Positions 26,675 through 34,500 of a stretch of 64,000 nt of DNA are shown here, one piece after another. A model generated the notes under the pieces. It was not told the origin of the DNA. It was given only the letters and a program-made list of their open reading frames with translations, and ran no database searches. Source of the DNA: Cryptosporangium minutisporangium (GTDB taxonomy: Bacteria; Actinomycetota; Actinomycetes; Mycobacteriales; Cryptosporangiaceae); the NCBI RefSeq assembly GCF_039536245.1, contig NZ_BAAAYN010000017.1:421725-485724 (forward strand). Reading direction: 5' to 3'. Both the position numbers and the translations under genes were made by a program. Position 1 is the first letter of the stretch. Each line of letters opens with the position of its first letter.

Positions 26675-26931
26675 CAGCTCAAGTCCGCTGGCCGGGCGAC
26701 GTCACGCGAAGTAGTGGTCTCCAACTCGACCTCCGCCTCGTCCACGGGGACGCCGAGCAGGTCGACAATGCTGTCGTGACTGCCGGTCAACCGCTGATAC
26801 TCGTCGAAGGTCAGCAGCACATGAGCCGGGCGACCGCGGTCGGTGATGAAGACCGGACCACTGCGAGCCGCGTTCTTCGCCCGGCCGGTGTCCTGGTTGA
26901 ACTCGCGACTCGACAACGTAGTGATGGCCAT
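26674..26931 (-). CDS. Phd/YefM-family antitoxin
   Basis: An 85-residue antitoxin. The N-terminal DNA-binding fold reads TLSSREFNQDTGRAKNAARSGPVFITDRGRPAHVLLTFDEYQRLTG, the Phd/YefM consensus; the C-terminal acidic tail (VDEAEVELETT) should bind the toxin. ATG 26931 is chosen because AAGGGGG stands 8 nt upstream; GTG 26940 would sit on the Shine-Dalgarno. Forms a coupled operon with the PIN toxin and probably represses it through the palindromes at its own start. Confidence 0.9.
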   Translation of the reverse strand: MAITTLSSREFNQDTGRAKNAARSGPVFITDRGRPAHVLLTFDEYQRLTGSHDSIVDLLGVPVDEAEVELETTTSRDVARPADLS

Positions 26932-26968
26932 TGCTACCACCCCCTTCGGGCCGTAGCAATGTTACTAC
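26931..26968. promoter_or_regulatory. Putative antitoxin operator half-sites
   Basis: TTGCTAC (26931-26937), GTAGCAA (26953-26959) and TTACTAC (26962-26968) form inverted pairs around the antitoxin start; the last two make the near-palindrome GTAGCAATGTTACTAC. Position fits autorepression. Confidence 0.5.
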
Positions 26969-27106
26969 ATTTGCCAGGCATCCAGCCTCGGTTGCCCATC
27001 GCTAGGTTGGGACGAACCCCCGCCGACTCGGTAAAACCGTCTCGCCTACCTGTGGTCCCGCTGCAGTCAATCAGGAGAAACATGAATTAAGGGTTAAAAT
27101 AGGTCT

Positions 27107-27547
27107 ATGCCGCTCTCGCAACTCGTGTACACCAGCGAGGCACGAAGTCTCGGCGTAGGAGGCATCCAGAGGATCCTCGAGCAGGCCCGCGCGGGGAACT
27201 GGCGAGCCAAGGTAACCGGCGTACTAATCTTCGACGGCACTCACTTCTGCCAGTGCCTCGAGGGTGACCGAGAACAGGTCACGGCACTGTTCTGCAAGAT
27301 CGCGGCGGATCCCCGCCACGCCAGGGTCTGCCTCGTCACCGTTGCCGACGTGGAGGAACGCGATTTCCCCAACTGGAGCATGGGTTGTGTGCCCAGCGAC
27401 TCTCCGGACGTGCAAGCCACGCTGAGCGAGTTCCGCCCAACCGCGGAATTCGATCCAGAACATCTGCTGTCACCGTCGGCCACCGCCCTGATGAAGCGCA
27501 TGCGCGACCTGCAGCGCACGGGAATCATCCAGAAGCTTCGCCGGTAA
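27107..27547 (+). CDS. BLUF-domain blue-light photoreceptor
   Basis: A 146-residue single-domain BLUF protein, which binds FAD and senses blue light. The photocycle residues are all present: Tyr8 (LVYTS), Asn31, Gln49 (FCQCLEGD), Trp90 and Met92 (FPNWSMGC), each aligning with AppA Tyr21, Asn45, Gln63, Trp104 and Met106. PRHARVCLV is another family block. No output domain is attached, so it should signal by binding a partner or by a short C-terminal helix. ATG 27107 has a weak ribosome site. It sits alone between two toxin-antitoxin pairs; no EAL/GGDEF partner is adjacent. Confidence 0.93.
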   Translation: MPLSQLVYTSEARSLGVGGIQRILEQARAGNWRAKVTGVLIFDGTHFCQCLEGDREQVTALFCKIAADPRHARVCLVTVADVEERDFPNWSMGCVPSDSPDVQATLSEFRPTAEFDPEHLLSPSATALMKRMRDLQRTGIIQKLRR

Positions 27548-27602
27548 CCGCGCAGCCCGCGCTGGGACGTGCCCATGGTCGACGATCGCAGTGGCGGCGG
27601 CG

Positions 27603-28004
27603 TCAGTCGGGTTGTGTGGCCAGGACGTTGGGTAGGTCACCGAAGCGCGCTGCGGCGTCTCGGCTGACAATGATCCGTCCAGTTTCCGAGGAGTGGGCCG
27701 CGATGATCAAGTCATGCGCGCCCCGTGGCGTCCCAGCACGTCGGACCTGCGCTATGAGGCGAGCGTGATGGACAGCCGTAGTTTCGGTGTACTCCAGGAC
27801 TTCTATATTGGCGATGATCGCAGCGAGGGCGCGCGCACGGTCAGCGGCGCGTGCCACGGTGTCCGCCAGCTCGATACCGACCCGGTACTCGGCGATGGTG
27901 ACCGCTGCCACCGCCAACTCGTCGTTGTCGAGGGAGTTCCGGTCGAGCGTATTTCGTTCATAGGCGATGAGGACGTTGGTATCGAGGATCAGGCGTCGGC
28001 CCAC
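27603..28004 (-). CDS. PIN-domain toxin (VapC type)
   Basis: A 133-residue PIN nuclease distinct from the one at 26.2 kb. Acidic site: Asp8 (LILDTNVLIAYER), Glu in TIAEYRVGIEL, Asp in GAHDLIIAA and Asp in SRDAAARFGDLP. It should be an RNA-cleaving toxin. Its start lies within the last 16 bp of the antitoxin gene, so translation is coupled. Convergent to the BLUF gene with 55 bp between stops. Confidence 0.9.
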   Translation of the reverse strand: MGRRLILDTNVLIAYERNTLDRNSLDNDELAVAAVTIAEYRVGIELADTVARAADRARALAAIIANIEVLEYTETTAVHHARLIAQVRRAGTPRGAHDLIIAAHSSETGRIIVSRDAAARFGDLPNVLATQPD

Positions 28005-28246
28005 GGGTCCGTCCGGTCGTTGGCGACATAGGTGAGAGCGTCAGCAATATCTGCCTCGAACCGCTCGTCCGGCGGCGAAGTCTCGGCCAGTGCCTGCCGA
28101 AGATCCCGGCCGGTCCGGCGATGCGCTGGACGGATTTCGGCGACCGCGCGGTTTCCGCGCGTCACGGTGACGGTCTCCCCACGCTCGATTGCATCGAGAA
28201 GGTCCGAGAACTTCCGAGACGCCTCCGTAGCGGAGATGGTTCTCAT
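27989..28246 (-). CDS. Phd/YefM-type antitoxin
   Basis: An 85-residue antitoxin: ISATEASRKFSDLLDAIERGETVTVTRGNRAVAEIRPA is the canonical Phd/YefM DNA-binding half. The C-terminal half (ALAETSPPDERFEADIADAL) should wrap the toxin. ATG 28246; GGAGATGG lies upstream within the start context. Cognate partner of the overlapping PIN toxin. Thirteen bases upstream is a perfect palindrome that may be its operator. Confidence 0.9.
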   Translation of the reverse strand: MRTISATEASRKFSDLLDAIERGETVTVTRGNRAVAEIRPAHRRTGRDLRQALAETSPPDERFEADIADALTYVANDRTDPWADA

Positions 28247-28258
28247 GACAGCGAGTTT

Positions 28259-28273
28259 ATCTGAAAATCAGAT
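28259..28273. promoter_or_regulatory. Palindrome upstream of second antitoxin
   Basis: ATCTGA-AAA-TCAGAT is a perfect inverted repeat in a locally AT-rich patch 13 bp before the antitoxin ATG, a likely operator for autoregulation. Confidence 0.55.
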
Positions 28274-28488
28274 TTCTGGATGACGCACATCAGGCTCGCG
28301 TTCGGGCCACGATCGGACTCCAGGCACGAGGGGATCCTCGCGGCCCCCCGCGAACTGACCCGAGAGGCGCCCCGCGGGTCCGGCCAGGATCAACGCCTCG
28401 GGCGATCAATCATCCCTCGCGAGCGATGTCCCCAGCCATCTGCCCACCTAGCGTCCGCAGCGACCCCTCCGAACGGTAGGAGCTGCGC

Positions 28489-29448
28489 ATGGGTGCCTCG
28501 CACCGATCTCGTCCGGTGGGTATCGCGTTCGTCGCCGCAGCGCTTGCCTGCGGGCTCGCCGCCTGTTCGGGCGGAGATCCCGCGGCGCGACCGTCCGACC
28601 GTCCGACGTCGGACGCGACCGCGAACTTACCCTCGCCGGACCGAACCGTCGACCGGAGCGTCCCGGCCGACGACGCACCTACCGAGCAGGCACCGACGGA
28701 GGAAGCGCCGGCCGAGGGCGCACCGGCCGACAGTCCACGACCCACCCGCAGTTTCGACGTGGACCGAAGCGCGACACCGGACGAGCCGCAGGAACCGGCG
28801 GAGTCCGCGCGGCCACCGCTCGCGGCGTCCCCCGGAGAGACGCCTGCGGCGGAGCCGACGCGGTCCCAGCCGGCCGACGTGCGGCCCGCGGAGTCGCAGC
28901 CTGCGGCCACGCCGTCGGTAGCCGCCGCCGAAGAGAACAACACGATGGGTCCGCTGATCTGCGTTCTGGTCGTGATCGTCGCCGCGTTGGCCGGCGGTGC
29001 CCTGCTGATCTCGCGGTCGCAACGGCGGTCGGCGTGGGACCGGGAGGCCCAGGAACTGCGCGCGGAGACGCAGGCGGCTACCGACAGTCGGCTGCCGCCG
29101 GTGTTGAACACGACGGCTGTCACCGACCGCACCGTGGTCTGGCCGCCCATTCGCACCGGGTTAGTCGGTTTGGTCGGCCGCTGGGAAGCGCTCGTCCAGA
29201 ATGCTCCCAATGATGCGCGGCGGGACTGGGCCGTCCGGATCGGCGGTTACCTCCAGGCGCTGATCGCGGCCGTCGACGCGGAGAGCGAGGGCATTGCAGT
29301 CGGTCGGAGCTGGCAGGATCTGCGACCCGGCGTCCTCGACGCACACCGGGTACTCACGGCGGTACTCCAGACCGATCCCGACTCGCCTCCGGTGGCCTTC
29401 TCGGCGGCACCCGGCCAGCCGCCACCGCCGCCACCACCGGCCTACTGA
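28489..29448 (+). CDS. Lipoprotein with internal membrane segment, unknown function
   Basis: A 319-residue protein. It starts with a lipoprotein signal (VAAALACGLAACSGG, lipobox LAAC), then a long Pro/Ala/Glu/Asp-rich disordered region (about residues 25-150) and a single membrane segment (LICVLVVIVAALAGGALLI, about 156-174). A basic stretch and a soluble helical C-terminus follow (LVGLVGRWEALVQNAPNDARRDWAVRIGGYLQALIAAVDAESEG), ending in a proline tail. AGGAG precedes ATG 28489. If the signal is cleaved, the C-terminus would be cytoplasmic. No family recognised. It lies 5' of the glutaminase pseudogene. Confidence 0.75.
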   Translation: MGASHRSRPVGIAFVAAALACGLAACSGGDPAARPSDRPTSDATANLPSPDRTVDRSVPADDAPTEQAPTEEAPAEGAPADSPRPTRSFDVDRSATPDEPQEPAESARPPLAASPGETPAAEPTRSQPADVRPAESQPAATPSVAAAEENNTMGPLICVLVVIVAALAGGALLISRSQRRSAWDREAQELRAETQAATDSRLPPVLNTTAVTDRTVVWPPIRTGLVGLVGRWEALVQNAPNDARRDWAVRIGGYLQALIAAVDAESEGIAVGRSWQDLRPGVLDAHRVLTAVLQTDPDSPPVAFSAAPGQPPPPPPPAY

Positions 29449-29564
29449 TCCCGACGGCGGTCCGCGGGTGCCACGATCTCAACCCGCGGCGGAGGAAGAA
29501 CTGACGGACCGTCCGTGACCGGCCGCGTGGGCGCCGGTACGTACGCACACGCGAGGTGAGTGGG

Positions 29565-30553
29565 ATGGACCGAGCTGATCCGGACGTCGACGCCTATGTC
29601 TCCACCGGCGAACTGCCCTCCCCCGAGCAGGTGCGACGCTCGATCGACGAGGCCTACGAACGCTTCCGTTCGGTGACCGACGGCGAGTGCTCGCGGGTCT
29701 ACCCGGCCCTCGCCGTCATGCCTCCCGATCTGTTCGGCATCTGCGCGGTCGGGACGCACGGCGGGCGGTACGGAGCCGGTGACCTCGATCGCGGGTACAC
29801 GATCATGACGTGGCGAAGCCGTTCGTCTTCGCCCTTGTTTGCGACGTCCTCGGTGCGCAGAACGTCCGGCGGCGGCTCGGCGTCAACGCCACCGGCCTGC
29901 CGTTCAACTCGCTCGCGGCCGTCGAACTCGGTCCGGACGGACGGACCAACCCACTGGTCAACGCGGGAGCGATCGCCATCGCCAGCCTCGCACCCGGCGA
30001 CACCCACGAGGCCCGGTGGACGTTCCTGCACGAGGGCCCTCTCCGCGTTCGCCGGCCGTCCGCTGACGCTCGACGAGGAGGTCTACGCGTCGGCCTCGGC
30101 CACCAACCACCGCAACCGCGCGCTGGCCGACCTACTGGAGAGCTACCGGTGGGCTGCGAACCCACCCAAGCGGTCGACCTGTACACCCGGCAGAGCTGTC
30201 TACGGGTGACGGCGGTGGACCTCGCGACGATGGGTGCGACGCTGGCCAACGGTGGCATCCGTCCGGGCAGCACCGACCGGGTCGTGGACACGGCGGTCTG
30301 CCACTTCGCGCTCGCGGTGATGGCCACGGCCGGGCTTTACGAGTCGTCCGGCGACTGGTTGTACGACGTCGGGGTGCCCGGAAAGAGCGGTATCGGTGGC
30401 GGCATCGTCGTCGTCTCGCCGGGCAAGGGCGCCCTGGCGACGTTCGCTCCACCGCTCGACGGTTTCGGGAACAGCATCCGGGGTCAGCTCGCGGCCCGAT
30501 ACCTCTCGCATCGCCTCGGGCTCACGTTGTTCGCCTCGGAGCCCACTCCATGA
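29565..30553 (+). pseudogene. Glutaminase (GlsA family), frameshifted
   Basis: Homology to the serine-dependent glutaminase family continues through the region but alternates between two frames. Frame 1 holds VYPALAVMPPDLFGICAVGTHGG; near 29,808 it passes to frame 2 (AKPFVFALVCDVL, NATGLPFNSLAAVEL, TNPLVNAGAIA). Near 30,033 it returns to frame 1 (LSAFAGRPLTLDEEVYASASATNHRNRALADLLESY), and near 30,165 to frame 2 (QAVDLYTRQSC, LATMGATLANGGIRPG, VGVPGKSGIGGGIVVVSPG). The catalytic S-x-x-K segment lies at the first break and its Ser seems replaced by Thr. Three frame changes mean no functional enzyme unless they are sequencing errors. ATG 29565 has a good Shine-Dalgarno (GAGGTGAG). Confidence 0.8.
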
Positions 30554-30568
30554 GCGGCGCCCGAAGCG

Positions 30569-30883
30569 TCACCCATCAGCCGCCTTCGGCAAGATCATGT
30601 CCGGGTGCAGCCGGTAGTAGCGGCGGCGAGGTCGTCCGTCCACCCTCGGCTTGGGTTCTTCCCAGCGGGCTACGAGCTTCCTGGTACCGAGCAGGTACGT
30701 GAGGTTCGGATGGAGCGTGCCCGACGGTCGGCCGATTCCGTTGCACAACTGCGGCGCAGTGCGCTCCTGGCCGTCGGCGAGCAGGCCGATGATCGCGTCG
30801 TTCGTGGGCGCCCAGCTCATGTTCGGACCAACCGTGAAGCGAGCATCAGCGGTCGCGGGCGTCGTTCGCTCATCGTTCCTCAT
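30569..30883 (-). CDS. Small winged-helix protein (PadR-like)
   Basis: A 104-residue protein. The part NDAIIGLLADGQERTAPQLCNGIGRPSGTLHPNLTYLLGTRKLVARWEEPKPRVDGRPRRRYYRLHPD has the layout of a PadR/ArsR-like winged helix: two helices, a recognition helix and a beta wing rich in Arg/Tyr. A repressor role is inferred. ATG 30883; a shorter start at 30820 is possible. It lies convergent with the glutaminase remnant and divergent from the SecD-like gene, 270 bp away. Confidence 0.7.
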   Translation of the reverse strand: MRNDERTTPATADARFTVGPNMSWAPTNDAIIGLLADGQERTAPQLCNGIGRPSGTLHPNLTYLLGTRKLVARWEEPKPRVDGRPRRRYYRLHPDMILPKAADG

Positions 30884-31153
30884 TCCAGCGGGTTCGAGAC
30901 TGGCGGCGAGACGGTGGGAGTGCCGGTCCCCGCAGCTGCAGTCTCTGCGGCTCGCTCGTGGATGGTGGGGGCATCAGGCGTCCCACGTCGAGCGCCGTCT
31001 GATCGTTAACGTACTGCGGCTACGCGTCGCGAGTAACCGGGCTAACGGAGGATGGAGCCTTCGCTGATCTCGCGACCCTGCCGTCGAGGTGCCGCGGTGG
31101 GTTGCGAGTGGCAGCCGTTGGGCAGGATGGGACGCCCCAGGATTGGAGGGTCA

Positions 31154-31840
31154 GTGGATCCCGTCGGTGGCCCGTCTCCCGACCGCGTCGACTCGCCCGA
31201 TGTCTCGACGCCCGCGCAGCCGGGCGTCGTCCCCCCGACGCCCGCACCGCCGGGCACCGTTCCCCCGGCGAGCCGGAGTACCAGCCTCAGAACCGTGCGG
31301 CTCGTCGGCGGCCTCGTCGCGTTGCTGATCCTGACCATGGTCGCGGGCTGCGTCGGGCTGGTGTTATGGGTCGGACCTCCGCCCGACCCCCGCGACGGGG
31401 AGGAGCCCGGTCCCCTCACGTTCTGCTGCGAGCTCGCTGCGCCGCTGCGGATCGCGCCGGTCGTCCGCATCGACCCGGGACCCTGCACGGGTGGCAGCCT
31501 TCCCACACGTGCCGCGGGCGATGGGTGCTTTGTCCTTGATCAGGGCTATATGACCGTGCAATCGGTCGAGCGGCTCTCCCCCGTGCTCGACAAGGGCGAG
31601 ACCGACGATCGTGGCGACGACCGGTGGGTACTGGAGCTGGAGTTCGTGGACCGGGACGCCGCCGCGTTCGAGCAGCTGACCAGGCAGTCGGTGGGCAAGC
31701 AGCTCGCGCTGGTGCTCGACGGCAGGGTGCTGATGGCTCCGCAGGTCGCCGAGCCGATCACCGGCAACGAGCTGCAGATCAGCGGAAACTTCACCAAGTA
31801 CGACGTCGACACGATCTTCAACCAGCTGACTGGCGGCTGA
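31154..31840 (+). CDS. Membrane protein with orphan SecDF P1-head-like domain
   Basis: A 228-residue protein. A proline-rich cytoplasmic N-terminus leads to one membrane segment (VRLVGGLVALLILTMVAGCVGLVLWV), a Cys-containing linker (FCCELAAPL, GPCTGG, DGCFV) and a C-terminal domain (LELEFVDRDAAAFEQLTRQSVGKQLALVLDGRVLMAPQVAEPITGNELQISGNFT). That domain is the signature of the P1 head of SecD. The rest of SecD (12-TM exporter part) is missing. GTG 31154 follows GGAGGG at 5-nt spacing. The role outside Sec translocation is unknown; similar short proteins occur in actinobacteria. Confidence 0.8.
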   Translation: MDPVGGPSPDRVDSPDVSTPAQPGVVPPTPAPPGTVPPASRSTSLRTVRLVGGLVALLILTMVAGCVGLVLWVGPPPDPRDGEEPGPLTFCCELAAPLRIAPVVRIDPGPCTGGSLPTRAAGDGCFVLDQGYMTVQSVERLSPVLDKGETDDRGDDRWVLELEFVDRDAAAFEQLTRQSVGKQLALVLDGRVLMAPQVAEPITGNELQISGNFTKYDVDTIFNQLTGG

Positions 31841-31863
31841 TCGCAGCCTGTCGGGCGACTAGG

Positions 31864-32277
31864 TCAGTCCTCTCGGGTCCAGGCGGGCGTGATCCGGTGC
31901 TCGCGGACGCGCCAGCCCGCCGCCGTCCGTACCAGGGTGCTGGCCATTCGCAGGCCGCCGGTGAAGTGGGGCGCTCGGCCGTCGCGGTAGTAGTACACGA
32001 TCGAGTTCGCCGAGGCGGTCGCCTGGTCGCCGTCGATCTCTGCCAGCAGGTCGGTGGTCGTGTGCTGGGTGTGTTCTCCCTCGACCTCGTCCTGTCGCAG
32101 AAAGGCGACGACCATGTCGAGGCCGCGGAGTTCGCCTCCGCGCGGGGAGTGCACCGCCACGTCGTCGGCGAAGACGGTTCGGGCGTCCTCCCAGCGCTGC
32201 TCGTCGAGCAGGCGTGCGAAGCGAGTGAACAGGTCGGCGATCTCGAAACGGTCGGCGAGCAGCGCATTCGTGGACAT
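31864..32277 (-). CDS. SnoaL-like / NTF2-fold protein
   Basis: A 137-residue NTF2-fold protein: the N-terminal helices (FEIADLFTRFARLLDEQRWEDARTVFADDVAVHSPRG) and strands (TTTDLLAEIDGDQATASANSIVYYYRDG, TLVRTAAGWRVREHRITPAW) fit the SnoaL_4 group, whose members act as small-molecule isomerases, hydrolases or dehydratases. No substrate is suggested by context. ATG 32277; it follows a MarR gene by 49 bp on the same strand, so the two probably share the operator at 32.8 kb. Confidence 0.85.
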   Translation of the reverse strand: MSTNALLADRFEIADLFTRFARLLDEQRWEDARTVFADDVAVHSPRGGELRGLDMVVAFLRQDEVEGEHTQHTTTDLLAEIDGDQATASANSIVYYYRDGRAPHFTGGLRMASTLVRTAAGWRVREHRITPAWTRED

Positions 32278-32326
32278 GACCTCTTCTTCCGGTCAGAGGA
32301 TGGCGACGGTGTCGGGTGGCGAGGGC

Positions 32327-32755
32327 TCAGGAGCCAGCCAGCACCACGTTGGCCCGGTCGAGGACGACACCCAGGACGCGCCCCGCGACGGCCAGGTCCT
32401 CGGCTGGCAGGTCGCCCCACAGGCCCTGGGTGATCGGGCCGATCGCAGCGCGGATCTGCGTCCAGCGCGCTTGCCCGTCGTCGGTGACCTGGATGCGGCC
32501 GTCGCTGTCCTCCCACACGAAGCCGGCGGCGATCAGCTCGGCGAGGCGTTCGGCCACCGACACTTCGCTGAATTGGGTGGCGCCGCTGACCCGGCGGATG
32601 AGCTGGGACCGGTCGATGGCCCCGCCGCTGGCCACGGTCAAGGTGAGGGTCACCCACTGGGGTTCGGTGATGCCGGTTCCAGCGAGTTGACGGTCCAGGA
32701 TCGCGTTGAGCGCCTTCTCGGTCTGGCCGATGAGCGCGGGACCAAAGGTCGTCAT
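32327..32755 (-). CDS. MarR-like transcription regulator
   Basis: A 142-residue winged-helix protein. TFGPALIGQTEKALNAILDRQLAGTGITEPQWVTLTL is the dimerisation and first DNA-binding helix; IDRSQLIRRVSGATQFSEVSVAERLAELIAAGFVWEDSDGRIQVTDDGQARW is the winged helix with beta wing. ATG 32755 is chosen over the frame start at 32812, which would run through the operator. It likely represses itself and the SnoaL-like gene; the inducer is not known. Confidence 0.8.
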   Translation of the reverse strand: MTTFGPALIGQTEKALNAILDRQLAGTGITEPQWVTLTLTVASGGAIDRSQLIRRVSGATQFSEVSVAERLAELIAAGFVWEDSDGRIQVTDDGQARWTQIRAAIGPITQGLWGDLPAEDLAVAGRVLGVVLDRANVVLAGS

Positions 32756-32785
32756 GACTGTCTCCGCATTCGTTGATGGAATGAA

Positions 32786-32817
32786 CGTTAGTACTACTAA
32801 CGTTAGTATCACTAACG
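32786..32817. promoter_or_regulatory. Overlapping MarR-type operators
   Basis: CGTTAGTA-C-TACTAACG (32786-32802) is a perfect palindrome; CGTTAGT-ATC-ACTAACG (32801-32817) is a second one sharing two bases with it. They lie 31 bp upstream of the MarR start, in a position suited to autorepression. Confidence 0.75.
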
Positions 32818-32872
32818 AAGTTACCTCCGTTGGTCGGCCTAACGCAACTCGGCCCGCAACTGGGCGCGGACG

Positions 32873-33604
32873 TCAGTCGTCGGAGTCCTGGACGGCAGGC
32901 TTCGCGTGCAGCACCTCACGGGCCTGCTCTGCGGCGCGTTCGGTGTTCTCGCTGACGTAGTCCATGAAGCGGGCGATGTTCTCGAGGCGGACGGCGGCGG
33001 GGGTCCCCGCACCCAGGACGCTGACGCCCTGCCGAGAAGCCTCCGCGACCTGCGCGAGGGCCCGGGCGCTGGCGACCGTCGACTGGTACCAGACGTCGTC
33101 GTCGACGATGTACCGCTCGCGGCGGCGTTCATCGCGCTCCCGGCGGACGAGCGCCTGACTTTCCAGGAACGCGATCGCCTTGGAGATGGTCGCCGGGCTG
33201 ACCTGGAGACGCTGGACGAGCTCGGAGGCGGTGAGGCTGCCGGCGTCGGTGGTGTAGAGGCTGACCATCACTCGGGCCATCATCTTCGGCAGGCCCGATT
33301 GCATGAAGATCGTGGTGAGCACCTCTTCGTACTCGCGCACGGCCTCCGGGTCGCGCCCGGAGGGCTGCGAGGGCGCCTGCGGATCCCGCGGCGCGGCTTG
33401 CCTGCGTTGGTGAGTGCGGCGTTCGGTGGCACGGTGCGCCAGGTCGGCGCGGTAGCCGGTCGGGCCGCCGTTCCGCATCACCTCACGCGTGATCGTCGAC
33501 GTGGGACGGTCGAGACGCCTGGCGATCTCCGCGTAGGCGAGGCCGTCGGCCAACCCCAGCGCGATCTGCTGGCGGTCCTGCTGGGTGAGCCTGCCTCCCG
33601 GCAT
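32873..33604 (-). CDS. Two-part HTH regulator (IS30-like HTH plus MarR/GbsR-like wing)
   Basis: A 243-residue DNA-binding protein. Residues 5-45 (LTQQDRQQIALGLADGLAYAEIARRLDRPTSTITREVMRNGG) are a HTH_38 type helix-turn-helix as in IS30 transposases and some regulators. A charged linker is followed by a MarR/GbsR-like winged helix (MMARVMVSLYTTDAGSLTASELVQRLQVSPATISKAIAFLESQALVRRERDERRRERYIV). It is therefore a repressor-like protein, not a transposase. ATG 33604 follows AAGGAG. It is divergent to the DUF4097-ABC operon across an AT-rich gap with repeated GTTGCA motifs, probably its binding sites. Confidence 0.85.
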   Translation of the reverse strand: MPGGRLTQQDRQQIALGLADGLAYAEIARRLDRPTSTITREVMRNGGPTGYRADLAHRATERRTHQRRQAAPRDPQAPSQPSGRDPEAVREYEEVLTTIFMQSGLPKMMARVMVSLYTTDAGSLTASELVQRLQVSPATISKAIAFLESQALVRRERDERRRERYIVDDDVWYQSTVASARALAQVAEASRQGVSVLGAGTPAAVRLENIARFMDYVSENTERAAEQAREVLHAKPAVQDSDD

Positions 33605-33658
33605 CGCACGCTCCTTCACTCTCTCCTGTTGCCTCAAGAGTAGCGTTCACCTTCACTC

Positions 33659-33784
33659 TATTGCAACGGATACTCGCGGTCGTTGCATTAATTCGCAAGC
33701 TCGTTGCAACGATTTCTACACCCTGAGCTGCTGCAATGCCGATAGAGAGCAACGAACTTGTTGCTTGGATTGGAAATGCAACGT
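33659..33784. promoter_or_regulatory. Cluster of GTTGCA/TGCAAC operator-like motifs
   Basis: In the divergent promoter region the motif occurs at 33660-33667 (TTGCAACG context), 33680-33687, twice head-to-head in the perfect palindrome TCGTTGCAACGA (33701-33712), as GCAACGAACTTGTTGC (33749-33764), and as ATGCAACGT (33776-33784). The region is more AT-rich than its surroundings. Confidence 0.65.
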
Positions 33785-33826
33785 AGCTTTTGCGGTGTCG
33801 GAAACAACGCCCCACAGGAGCTAACG

Positions 33827-34489
33827 ATGACGAACTTCGCTACCCCCGCCCCGATCACCGCGGTCCTGGAAATCCCCGCCGGACGCGTCCAGTTCATCGC
33901 CGCCGACCGGGCCGACACCACGGTCGAGGTCCGGCCCGCCGACGCCGCGAAGAGCCGCGACGTGCGGCTGGCCGAGCAGACCACCGTCGAGTACAGCGAC
34001 GGCGTCCTGCGGATCGCCACCCCGGCGACGAACCAGCTCTTCGGCCCCTCCGGTTCCCTCGAGGTGACCGTCCAGCTGCCCGCCGGTTCCCGGGTCGAGG
34101 CCAAGGCGGCCAGCGCCGAGTTCCGGGCCGTGGGACGCCTCGGTGACGTCGCCTTCGACGGCGCGCACGGCACGCTCAAGATCGACGAGGCCGCCAGCGC
34201 ACGCCTCACCGCGCTCGACGGCAACGTCGAGGTCGGCCGGCTGGGCGGCCCCGCGGAGATCAGCACCGCACGCGGCGACATCCGGGTCGCCGAAGCCGTC
34301 CGCGGCACGGTCGTGCTCCGCACCCAGATGGGCAACATCTCGGTCAACGCCGCGGCGGGCGCCTCCGCCTCCCTGGACGCCGGAACCGGCTACGGCCGCG
34401 TCACCAACTCCCTCAAGAACGACGGCGCCGCCGAGCTCGACATCCGCGCCACCACCTCCCACGGCGACATCGTCGCCCGCAGCCTCTGA
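33827..34489 (+). CDS. DUF4097-type beta-helix protein
   Basis: A 220-residue protein made of repeated short beta-strands with alternating hydrophobic and Gly/Asp turns (SLEVTVQLPAGSRVEAKAASAEFRAVGRLGDVAFDGAHGTLKIDEA). This is the DUF4097/bactofilin-like parallel beta-helix pattern often linked to ABC-2 transporter operons. There is no signal peptide, so it is presumably cytoplasmic. ATG 33827 follows CAGGAG by 7 nt. First gene of a three-gene unit with the ABC ATPase (11 bp downstream) and permease. Its task is unknown. Confidence 0.82.
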   Translation: MTNFATPAPITAVLEIPAGRVQFIAADRADTTVEVRPADAAKSRDVRLAEQTTVEYSDGVLRIATPATNQLFGPSGSLEVTVQLPAGSRVEAKAASAEFRAVGRLGDVAFDGAHGTLKIDEAASARLTALDGNVEVGRLGGPAEISTARGDIRVAEAVRGTVVLRTQMGNISVNAAAGASASLDAGTGYGRVTNSLKNDGAAELDIRATTSHGDIVARSL

Positions 34490-34500
34490 AGGGAAGGGCC

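Noticed and set aside
30554-31153. Additional plus-strand frames (30,605-31,067)
   Set aside because: They overlap the minus-strand winged-helix gene or the intergenic gap and show no family pattern or ribosome site.
32873-33604. IS30-type transposase
   Set aside because: The N-terminal HTH_38 resembles IS30 transposases, but no DDE catalytic domain follows; the rest is a MarR/GbsR-like winged helix, and no terminal inverted repeats flank it.
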